Of a stretch of 64,000 nt of DNA, positions 54,641 through 64,000 are shown piece by piece. The DNA is from Aquatica leii (taxonomy: Eukaryota > Arthropoda > Insecta > Coleoptera > Lampyridae): the NCBI GenBank assembly GCA_035610365.1, contig CM069436.1:37827117-37891116 (forward strand). The letters run 5' to 3'. Position 1 is the stretch's first letter; every line of letters starts with the position of its first letter. A program made the translations under genes and the position numbers. The notes under the pieces were generated by a model that was not told the origin of the DNA, made no database searches, and saw nothing but the letters and a program-made list of their open reading frames with translations.

Positions 54641-56256
54641 ATTAACCCCTTTCATCTTTTCTTCGTAAGGATTTTAAACCACATATAGATTTTTTAATAA
54701 AAAAAAATTATATGCATTTAAACATTCAATTATATTTTTCTTGTTTGCAGAAATTTAACAATGCATTCTCTTCTAAAAAAAATGTTTGTAAAATTTTTTG
54801 TGTCACACATTCATTATTTTGGAAAAAATACCTAGCTTTCTATAAACACCAAGGTAAATCATAAATACACAAGAAGTTAACAACAATAAGCATTAACTAC
54901 AAATGATAATACATATTTGAAAAGAATTGCAAAGGTATTTCTAATACGTAAATCTTATGTTTGAGACAAATATGAGTTATGACAATTACTCAATAATATT
55001 TTCAAAGTCAATCTCAAATAGTAATATTTAATTTACAAAAGAACAACACTTTTATTTTATAATATGTTGTTAATTAATGCTTTAAACTGTTTATTTATAA
55101 ATTTCCATCAAAATTAAAATACCACGTCATGTCGAAAAATGAACATCACAGTGGTCTCTATTTTCTGTGAATTTGTGTAAAAATTTTTTTCTTAAATCTA
55201 AATATGAACAAATTTTAATTACTTAATTTATTGTTTAGAAACACTATTAAAAAATGCTTAGGTATGTTGATTTTCAATACGCCAAACTCCATGCTAGATT
55301 TATGACCACCTTCGCACAAGCGATTATTGAGCAACAGTCGATCACTGCTTAATTCTGAATACCATGATTGCGATCATCGATCGTGGAAAATAATAGCGAT
55401 TCCAGTCACTAGTTTACTGTAATCATTTTAAGTTGTTGTACAATTAAGTGCAAGAATAAGAATCCAGACAAGAAGATTCTCCGATACTAATTTAAACCAT
55501 TTTTAAACGTTTGATAGAACTTTTTTTTTAAATATTTACCTGATTGAAGGTGTAGTACAGGAACCGCAGTGTGTTTAAAAAGTTTTCTTTTGTTTTTATA
55601 CATTATGTCCGAAGGTAGAAAATGTTTCTCACCAATCTTCTTTTGTTTTAAATCTTCCAAGTCCATTGTGGCAATGTTTATATTTCCACAGTATTTCTGC
55701 CTTCTTTAACAAGTACTTTATCACTAATGGGAAACAAAAAAACCAGTATCTTTGGCGGTATACCTCTTTGGCTAATGCATTATTATTTATACAATTATAT
55801 AAACACAACCGTGATTTGTAACTTTCTCCATTTTAAAAATAAATCAATTAAAAAACTGAATAAAAGTTTGAACAAACACTACTTTTACCACAAGTTTAAA
55901 AATCGTATCGTAATGTTAACCCATGAAAAAGTTTTGATTCAACCTCCAAGTTTACAAGTCGACAGACACACAAGAACTGAATAATCTCGATCCAATACGA
56001 ACGATATCGCCACTTAAGTTGCATTTCTTCTTACACTTATTATTCAATGCTTTTACTTTTTAATTTGCCTTTTTTGACAATGTTAATAAATCCATAATGG
56101 GTGCAAAACATTACATTTGGCAAATCCATACTCCCAGTAATTCTTCTTTTTGCCCAAGGCTCCGCCATTACTAAGTAGGGTATATAATGGTGTTACTTAA
56201 AATTCATTTTGCAATGTATAATATTAAGTGTTGTTTTGTGTGTGAATTTTGAGCAA
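54641..56256. other. Intergenic AT-rich DNA
   Basis: No supported gene. An 85-codon frame at 55727-55984 shows no domain. Confidence 0.3.
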
Positions 56257-56590
56257 AATGCCACGTCTTTCTGGACAAGCAGAGTTATCACTAGAAACTA
56301 GAAGGAAGATTATTGCTTTACGAAAGTAGGATTTATTTGGCTTTTGAGAATATTCTTTAATATTAGCAGTTGTTTCAATTGTAAACATTCACCTACATCA
56401 CAGGAAGTTGTTTATAATGAAAGATGTTGTTTTTTCAGATGAAACAACCTTCTGTATTTCCCAAGATAATAAAAACGTTTTTTGGAAGCCACGTAGGCTA
56501 CATAAGAATCAAAACATGTGCAACCCAACAAAAGAAGTAGGAGAATTAGTGCTGCGTACTGTGGATAGATGAGTGATACTGGCCTAGGGT
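56257..56590 (+). pseudogene. Tc1-like transposase fragments
   Basis: Two plus-strand scraps. MPRLSGQAELSLETRRKII (about 56258-56325) looks like the start of a Tc1-type helix-turn-helix. VVFSDETTFCISQDNKNVFW (about 56428-56485) is the first catalytic aspartate block (SDE-T-F) of Tc1 transposases. The linking part is deleted and frames are broken. Confidence 0.65.
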
Positions 56591-57963
56591 AATTTACACG
56601 CATCGATAGACGCCTAACTGCTCAAACTTAATCAAAAGAAATAAGACAAGAACAATAACATAGAAATAGAAAATATAGCATGTAAAATACAAATATTTAA
56701 ATAAAATAATAAATACTTTTTTAATCATGTTTTTTATTAGGTTTGTCTGTATCTAGTTTTGTTCTTGTAATATAAATAGTATTTATGTATAACTTATAAT
56801 AAAATCTAAGGTATTATTTCTATTAAAATGTAGTAGGTACTATAATAATCTAAAACATAAAAAATGCAAACTACGAAATTGCAAATTTTAGTTTATTACT
56901 ATTAAATTTATATTCCTTCGAAATAGTTAATACTTAAATTAAATGTTTATTTGGAATTTTTTTAGCGGTCTCTATGAGAAATTAGACTTGATTTTATAAA
57001 GGGAGATATGTATCCTTTAATTTTTCATACAAATAATTTAAAAGGAGTAATGAGAATGTATACTGCAATTGTTCGTCAAATAATTACGTTTTAGCAGTGA
57101 TAATACTTCCTTTGCAAAAAAAAATCGTAATGTCGACTTTAATTTAATCCAGATATACTAAGACTTTTATGGTAATTAGTTCAGTAGTTTCATATTTGAG
57201 CACACAGTTTATCATTAAATTTTAGGGTACAATATTTATATACATATTTGCAGGTAAGAAACATGTTCTTTGAACGCTTGAGACAGTGCTTATGAAAAAT
57301 GGTTAGTAGCCTCGTAATATCGCGGCAAGTAATGTTTGCAATGCCAATGTTGTCAAATTCAACTAGATGTTTTGTTATAACGTAAGTTTGGTTGTCTACC
57401 TTGCAGATCGTGGGGCAGTGTACGTCACATGTTCATAATTCTCTAATTTCTTTTTAATGATTTCATTTTATGAATTTGTTTGTGTGTTAAACTAAAGTAA
57501 TTTTGATTTTAACTTTACAAATAACTTGTATATAATATGTGTATGTAATACTTATATTTCCGGTTATTAACTGCTATCTCCCTCGCATGCATTTCTATTC
57601 TACAAATGTACGAGAGTTTCATGCCAAATTCGAATGGCGAGACCTGAGAGTCATGAACTTTTGCCAGACCGGCGAAAAGAGAGAGAACCTACCCAGTGTT
57701 ATAAATTTTTGACGTTATCGGAATTTGAACACCGGTTCCGTCAACGTAATTTGTAATAACGAGCCGAAAGTGCTTGAATCTTTACACGGCCGCTAAGTTA
57801 AATTGTAATTAAATTATGTAATTGTTAAATATTTTGTCACTACAGGTTTCAGTTTTATCAACATGTTATTAAATTATATTAAAAGCAAATACTTAAATAA
57901 CTTTTTGTACTCGCCGCCTGGGAAGTGAAGTTTTACATACGTGTGCAGCCAATCAGGAAATTG
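56591..57963. other. Intergenic AT-rich DNA
   Basis: No supported gene. A slightly GC-richer patch at about 57630-57800 has no coding potential. Confidence 0.3.
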
Positions 57964-57989
57964 TTATTCCCGCACGAGTGCGGGAAAAA
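57964..57989. repeat. Short palindrome TTCCCGCACGAGTGCGGGAA
   Basis: Perfect arms TTCCCGCAC and GTGCGGGAA around GA (58 kb cluster). It lies 330 bp before the longer palindrome at 58292. Confidence 0.75.
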
Positions 57990-58291
57990 TCACAAAAAAC
58001 ACTGGCATTTACAGACATTTAAACAATAATATTATAATGCAATTTTAATTTGTAATTGTTAAAAACCGTTTTCCCAGTGTTTTTTATTAATAAAAACAAG
58101 AAGTAAATTAAAAAAAGCAATACAAAGTATACAAAATATGATCAGCACAAACACTTTAGACATCAAATGTCAATTCATAGCACTCTACACTTTTCATCAA
58201 GGTAACTATATCAAAATTTAACATTAATATAAAATGATTGCTTCTGCTTATCAAAGGAAATATTTGCTCGTTACAAAAAATTATGTACAAA

Positions 58292-58394
58292 CCTCTTGCG
58301 GGAAAATCATTCTAGCATTCGCGCTATTAAAGCATTCCCTCACTTCGTTCGCTCGTGCTTTAAATGCGCTCATGTAGGAAAAACTTCTTCCCGA
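58292..58394. repeat. Long imperfect palindrome with CACTTCGTTCGCTCG loop
   Basis: The arms GCGCTATTAAAGCA and TGCTTTAAATGCGC enclose TTCCCTCACTTCGTTCGCTCG. Weaker outer pairing (GCGGGAAAAT and TTCTTCCCG) extends it to about 100 bp. Confidence 0.75.
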
Positions 58395-59079
58395 ACTTGG
58401 TTCGTAAATAACTATTAATTTATATAAACGTTAGCACAAAAAAAATCTGTATCACACGTCTTAAAAGAACTATTTTTTTACTTAATTTTTAAGAATCTAT
58501 CAATTATTTTAATAAAATCCAGATTATTTAATACTTCGGGTTTCATATACAATAATGTCATACTGTTTAGTTGCTTTGTGTTTTTTTTGTATCAATGTGT
58601 TGTGGCCGGATTTGATTAATTTTCTCGGATATGTTATCTCACTCTGCGTTAGTTTATCAAATAAGTGTACCTTTCTCATTAAGTTGAATTTGAATAAAAC
58701 ATTTAAATTTGATGGAAAATTAATGCGCTTTATAAACAGGTTCTTAGTTAGTAACAAGTATTTATAAAAGTAAACCATCGTCTAAGAAAATTATAGCTAA
58801 ATAGTAAAAAGTAATCTACTGATTACAACAATGTAAAATTTTTAAGCTTGTATCTTATACACTTTTTTTAACTATGTATAAGCATTGACAATTACCTACA
58901 TTATAACTAATAAATAAATTAATTGGCAGATTCATTTGTAAACTACAAAACTGGCACTTTGTCATCTTTGAAATGTCACGTCATTTAGTTAAACTTGTTT
59001 TAAAAACAAAACTGCAAATTTCCGTTATAAAATAGTAGATTTTTTTGTTAAACGTTTACTAACAACAAGTTTTCTTATA
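58395..59079. other. Intergenic AT-rich DNA
   Basis: No supported gene. Open frames at 58524-58778 on both strands lack domains. Confidence 0.3.
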
Positions 59080-59315
59080 GTGTAATTACGCATTTTAGAA
59101 CAAATACTTTTCTGTGTGTTGTTTAACATAGTTAGTAATTATAACAATAGTTTAAAAAAAGTTATATCTTGAAAGGCAGTCTGTAGGTATAAACGCATTA
59201 TAATCAATAAACTTCATTAGTTCTTATTTGCGAATTAGATATCATCTCGCCATCATATTGTGACTGTTAGTTATGATTTTGGTCGTTTCTTCACAGCGTT
59301 TAAGTAGTTTACAAA
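59080..59315 (+). promoter_or_regulatory. Conserved upstream region of the second Tret1-like gene
   Basis: Aligns with 30190-30432 upstream of the first copy: TTATAGTGTAATTACG, the GGCAGTCTGTAGGTA block, AATAAACTTCATTAG and TGTGACTGTTAG are shared. Conservation outside the coding part shows that the duplication took the promoter too. Confidence 0.45.
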
Positions 59316-60076
59316 ATGGAAAACTTAAAGTAAGTATTACAATGTTATTATTGTTTTAATTTTTTTTTATTTTAGGGAGCAAACTTCAAAAAATACTAAC
59401 AATTCTTTAATTGAAGTAAAAAATAGACGCGATCTATTGATAACTGTATGATAAGATTTATTTAAAAAAAAATATTTATTGGTATTTCATAATTGCAGAT
59501 TATTCTTGTTACTGGAGTTTTCGTTAGTGCATCAAGTTCGGGTATGGCAATTGGTTATTCAGCAGTGTTGTTACCACAGTTAAAATTAAATTCATCCGCA
59601 ATTCCCATTGATGACAATATGGGTTCTTGGATAGGTATGTACTACATACATTTACTAAGTTTTAATTTTTTTATACAATTTTTAAAGCAAGTACTATTAC
59701 TGGAGCTATGCCTATTGGTTCTGTGATTAGTGCAATTATAGTTGATAAAATCGGTCGTGTAAAGACATTTGAAATTCAATCCGTTGTAGTATCTATTGCC
59801 TGGATTATTGTAGCTTGTGCACAAAACTATGAAATTATGCTTCTTGGACGATTTACTGCTGGAGTAGGTTCTGGGATAGGTGTTGTAGTAGGCCAAGTCA
59901 GTACAGAAAATAGTTATAAAGCACCTGTTTCAATCTATTATTCTAGGTGTATTTTACTGAAGTGTGTCGACCAAACGTTAGAGGAATATTAAGTGCTGGT
60001 CCGTTTATAAGTTATTCAATTGGAATATTAATTGTTTACGCACTTGGTGCTGCCCTGTCATGGAGATTAGTTGCAG
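59316..60076 (+). CDS. Tret1-like: Facilitated trehalose/sugar transporter, Tret1-like paralogue, 3'-partial (exons 1-5)
   Basis: Tandem duplicate of the transporter at 30433. Exons: 59316-59329, 59376-59445, 59499-59634, 59688-59896, 59947-60076 (186 codons and one base), all in phase, with GT-AG introns of 46, 53, 53 and 50 bp. Exons 3, 4 and 5 have the same lengths as in copy 1 (136, 209, 130 bp); exon 2 has one extra codon. Motifs: [46 protein letters not shown]. Protein differences are few. Donor GTAACTC follows exon 5, and no exon 6 or 7 is found before 64000, so they are presumably outside the window. Confidence 0.87.
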
Positions 60077-60447
60077 GTAACTCTTAAACAATACTATTTG
60101 ATAAATTACTGTACCTATTGAAAAATACTTTTTGTTAAATTTGTATAATAATTTATCGTACTACATTCAAAATGATAACGATAACTAAAAAAACTAGTAA
60201 AAAAATATTGATAAATTTTACAAAAATTCAAATATATAATCGATAAATATTCAAATGCTTGATAATAGATGATTCAAATTTGAATAAAACGCATGTTTCA
60301 AATACAAGAACATTATTTTATTTTACAAAATAAGCTATAAAGTTAGTGTGCAATAAATGTTTTAAATAAACAGCAAGCATTAAAAAAAAATATTTTGGTT
60401 ATCAAAGGCGTAAAACAGGCGTTTAAAGACCGCAACGTGTAAAGGTG
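60077..60447 (+). other. Start of intron 5 of the second Tret1-like gene
   Basis: No coding exon recognised. AT-rich, as in the first copy, but the sequences soon diverge. Confidence 0.4.
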
Positions 60448-60942
60448 GGTCCGTATTTGACGCGTACGCATAAAGCGTACTACATGCGCATACGCGTCCT
60501 TAAAACTAACAAAGATACTGTCAGAAGATATATACATTGGACATATTAAAGTTGTTGTTCTTGTGCATATTTCAAAATGAGCGCGTATGTACCTGCATCG
60601 AATCCAAATAAGAAAATTGTGAGCGTCATATTTATATAACGAATATAAAAATCGAAATAATACGTTTATCCACTCTTCAAATTATAATTTAATTTACAGA
60701 ACAACGTAGTTTAATTTAATTTTTTGCGCTATATAAAATTATAGTTTATAACTAACAAGTTATTGTTAAGTGGGATTGACATAACTAAAAAAATGTACTT
60801 AAACGAGTAAAATTGTAGCACGCTGAAAGTTAAAGTTAAACCAACTTCTGGCCAACTGACCTTGAAACGCGTGCATTCGAAAATAAACAAATACTATTAG
60901 TTGTCGATAAAACGCCTTACGCGTACGCGTCTAATACGGACC
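60448..60942. mobile_element. MITE-like element (495 bp), GGTCCGTATT termini
   Basis: The ends GGTCCGTATTTGACGCGTAC and the complement of GGTCCGTATTAGACGCGTAC are inverted repeats about 35 bp long, carrying ACGCGTACGC. The interior is AT-rich and non-coding. Target duplication not clear, so the superfamily is not assigned. Confidence 0.65.
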
Positions 60943-61234
60943 TAGCTTAAGTAAGAACCCGAGCCGTTAGGCGAGGGTAATTAACATTAAAGGTCTCTAA
61001 ACGCTATTTGCGCCCGAAATACATACAATAGTTATTTACAATTGAGTGCGTGTAATTTACAGAGCGACAGCTTTGTTTAAAAACCGAGCCCAGCGGGCAA
61101 GGTTTTCATTTAGATGGAGCGTTTTAATACATAAACGCACGAAATTTGTAGTAATTGTTTTAGTCGACAATAATTTAATATAAAAAATTATAAAGAATTA
61201 CGTGTATGTTAGCATTATAACTTGCACCTTGGCT

Positions 61235-62591
61235 AAATAGTATGATACGAACACATACAAATTTTAATAATAAATATGCTATTACTAATTCTTGTGACCT
61301 TGTACAAAAAATTATTAACATACCTTTTCCTTCTCATCAATTTTAGTTTCTTTTGATGTAGTTAATCTTTTTCCGTCAATACCTCCAGATGAATGTACTA
61401 ATCTTATACGTAATCTTCTTTTTTCTAACAACTCTCTATATACATATCAAATTTTAGATCTTTGTTCATTATTAGATTTAGTCTTTAAACAAAATTATTT
61501 TAAATTTGACAATAAATATTATTCACAAGTATCAGGCTTAGCGATGGGATCAAATATTTCACCTTTAGCAGCTGAAATTTTTATGAACAATTTATAAAAT
61601 ACAATTTTTTCAAACTCTTCTATATTAAACAAATTTTCTTTTTGGTATAGATAAGTTGATGATTGTTTAGTTCTTTTTAATGGTACCATTGACGAATTAA
61701 ATAATTTTAGTAATTTTATTAATTCTATCCATCCAAAAATAAAATTTACTTTAGATATTGAATCAAACAACTCTTTGTCTTATTTAGATTTAAAAATTTC
61801 ACGGTTTAACAATAAATTTAATTTTGATATTTTTCGCAAATCTTCCCATACAGATTGCGTAATTCCATTTAATTCGTGCCATCCATTTTCTCATAAAACT
61901 GCTGCTTTTCGTTCGTACTTTCATAGACTATTTTCTATACCTTTGTCACCTTCTAATTTTGCTAAAGAACACAAAATTATAAATCAAATTGGTTTAAATA
62001 ATGGTTATCCTATTCAATTAATTAATAGTATTTTTCACAAAGTTCGTATAAAACATTTATTCAAAAATTTGATCAATTTTTCTACTAATAATGAAATGGT
62101 TTTAGATCTCTTCCATACTTTGGTCACTGTTTTCAATTTCTTCAAAAACTTTTTAAAAACATAATATCACCATTTCATTTTCGACACATAACACACTTAA
62201 ATTATTTTTAGTTAATAATAAAGATCAAATACCAATATTACATAAATCTGGAGTGTATCAACTTACTTGTTCGTTTTGCAATTCTTCATATATTGGTCAA
62301 ACAGGTAGAAAATTCAAAACGAGACTAAATGAACATTTATATTTAATAAATAGATATTTAAATACAAATATTTATAACACTAATTCTGCTTTTGCCAACC
62401 ATATTTTATGTTCAGGGCATTCATTTTCTTCAGATTTAAATATCAAAATTCTACATGTATGTAATAAAGGATCTCTTCTAAACTCATTAGAGACTCTTGA
62501 AATTAATAGAATTTCTAACAATAATTCAATAAATTGTCTAAATGAAATGTTAAATTTAAATCCCTCAATTCTTCTCAGTTCAAAATTATAG
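61235..62591 (+). pseudogene. Penelope-like element (C): reverse transcriptase and GIY-YIG nuclease
   Basis: 5'-truncated. The RT part (about 61255-61770) has VSFDVVNLFPSIP after a frameshift, YYSQVSGLAMGSNISPLAAE and WYR-stop-VDDCLVLF: the tyrosine of the catalytic YVDD is changed to TAA (61652-61654). The thumb (about 61775-62164) has YLDLKISRFNN and NSCHPFSHKTAAFRSYFHR. After a gap, the GIY-YIG nuclease (62253-62591) has GVYQLTCSFCNSSYIGQTGR and KTRLNEH. The nuclease frame is intact to its stop. Located in intron 5 of the second transporter. Confidence 0.88.
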
Positions 62592-62797
62592 TTTTATTCT
62601 TTTCATTTTTCTATTCTTTTGATATTTTTTATTTTCTTTATTTAAATTAATTTTTTAATATAGTCGACTGTATTAAATTGTCAAATACGTTTAATCTTAA
62701 TTGACATTAGTTTAAAATTTGTTAACTATTTTATTCGGTTAGTATTCTTTATTTATATTTCACTGTTTTAATTTTAGTTTTTAGTTACCTATATATA

Positions 62798-62826
62798 CTG
62801 ACGATGCTAATTATAATTAGCGAAAC
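62798..62826 (+). ncRNA. Hammerhead-ribozyme-like motif downstream of Penelope-like element C
   Basis: CTGACGA (62798-62804), a near-perfect stem-II candidate, GCTAATTATAATTAGC (62806-62821), then GAAAC (62822-62826). This is the conserved hammerhead core, CUGANGA - stem II - GAAA, at the expected 3' position of a Penelope-like element. Stem III would be very short (ACATGT). Confidence 0.65.
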
Positions 62827-64000
62827 ATGTATTTCCTAAAATAAAATATTAAAAAAATAAAAATACTGTGGAGAAGACTTCAAGAGTAATAAAATATTAT
62901 ATTATAAGTACCTACTTAAATAATTACAATCATTAGAATTCCATAATCTTAAAATATCGTTTTCTGACTATTTATCTATTACAATGCTTGAATAGCCACT
63001 GTGATTACATAAAAGAAGTTTTAAAAACAAACCAGATTCTTAAATGTTGCTCTCTTAAATGTACAATCCTAAATCGTCGGTAATTTGACAGCTGTCAATA
63101 GCGAACTGCAATCATAATGACATAGTTGTCACCAGATGGCGCATTTCTAGAAACTAAAGTATAAATTGCAAAATCTCTACGTTTTTGTACATTATATTAT
63201 ATCATTAAATATAATGTGCAGCAACATTTATTTATATAAAAATTAGTATTATTTTTTTAACATGTTTTTTTAATGTTTTTTAAGTCTAGAATTTGGAACT
63301 CATTTTACCACACAGTAGAGATTTTTTTCCACTATTAGTTTTATAGGTTTTCATAATTACGTATAACAGTAGGTTGTAAAGTTGTACTTTTTTAAGCGCA
63401 AGTAAATAATATTTTATTATTAAGCACTGGTTAATAATAAACATATTTGCATTTTCTGATAATTCTATAACAGTTTTAAAGAATAAAGTTAAAAAACTAT
63501 TTACCAGGGGCAAGAGATTTTATTAAATGCTATTTTATGAATTTAAATCGTTCACTAAACAAATTAATTTGATTTAAAAAATGTAAGTTATTTGAAGTTC
63601 GCGCTTAATTAAATGGAAATATAATTGAATTTAATATATTTTAAGTAAAATTTTGAAAATTTTGAATTACGTCAAAATTAATTATACTAAACTATAATGA
63701 CATCTGTCGTAAACACACACTTGATTTTAATTTTTTAATTAACATTAAATTTTAAATTTGATTTAGTAATAGGCAAAATGGTTTCAATAATTCTAGTAAT
63801 GGAAAAAATGGTATGTAGACCACGGTTGAGTAGATGATTATAACGTCTCGCAATATAATCTGTCGCTTAGGTTATAATCATACACATCTTAACCTTGGTA
63901 TATAATATACTATTACAATACTGTCATATAACAATGTGCGTGAAAATCAAGTTACATTTCATGTACAAAGAATTACAAAACTCGGTTTACACTGAAGAAG
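62827..64000. other. Intronic or intergenic AT-rich DNA
   Basis: No supported gene or repeat to the right edge. It should still lie within intron 5 of the second transporter if that gene is complete beyond the window. Confidence 0.35.

Noticed and set aside
55727-55984. 85-codon plus-strand frame as a small gene.
   Set aside because: No domain, no codon bias, no flanking gene features; fits chance in AT-rich DNA.
1-64000. tRNA, rRNA and snRNA genes.
   Set aside because: No cloverleaf with conserved A and B boxes or rRNA core was recognised by eye; a covariance-model search would be needed to exclude small RNAs.

Overview
The window is AT-rich eukaryotic DNA and almost certainly comes from an insect. 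It holds a divergent ionotropic receptor, two sugar transporters with 46-53 bp introns, and a dense mix of mariner, hAT, piggyBac, MULE, pogo, Ty3/Gypsy, R1-like LINE and Penelope-like elements. A beetle is my best guess, but that is inference only. There are no bacterial-type operons, no CRISPR array and no recognisable rRNA or tRNA gene.

Only three host genes can be supported. (1) The 3' part of an intronless ionotropic receptor (1-1548, +), whose reading frame runs off the left edge. (2) A complete seven-exon trehalose/sugar transporter (Tret1-like, 30433-46479, +, 483 aa), whose fifth intron is 14.3 kb long and packed with transposable elements. (3) A close tandem paralogue (59316-60076, +), of which exons 1-5 are present. 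Its remaining exons should lie beyond the right edge, again across a large transposon-bearing intron. The two transporters share exon sizes, intron phases and upstream sequence, so they arose by tandem duplication that included the promoter.

Layout: 1-1.7 kb receptor; 1.7-3.6 kb unclassified GC-richer blocks and a foldback repeat; 4.3-5.6 kb broken mariner; 6.1-6.5 kb possible YqaJ-type nuclease fragment; 8.6-16.9 kb a nested stack (Gypsy element split by a piggyBac element, itself carrying a truncated LINE and a second Gypsy-type element with 133-bp LTRs); 17.7-18.4 kb hAT deletion derivative; 20.1-21.9 kb IS630/Tc1-type relic; 22.0-24.1 kb large foldback element; 24.3-27.8 kb antisense LINE; 28 kb Gypsy fragment; 30.4-46.5 kb transporter, with intronic Penelope element, MULE, CsRn1-like Gypsy element split by a solo LTR, and a second Penelope element split by a hAT MITE and another solo LTR; 50.0-52.2 kb pogo/Tigger relic; 52.5-54.6 kb nearly intact R1-like LINE; 56.3 kb Tc1 scrap; 58-59 kb palindromes; 59.3-60.1 kb second transporter; 60.4-60.9 kb MITE; 61.2-62.8 kb third Penelope element ending in a hammerhead-like motif.

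Every transposon reading frame is damaged, so active mobilisation from this window is unlikely. The most rewarding leads are the duplicated transporter with changed sugar-contact residues, a probable GC-AG intron and a transposon-filled intron; the hammerhead-like motifs of the Penelope elements; the MULE with repeat-built termini and a perfect 9-bp target duplication; and recurring GAGNGAANCGAG-centred palindromes.
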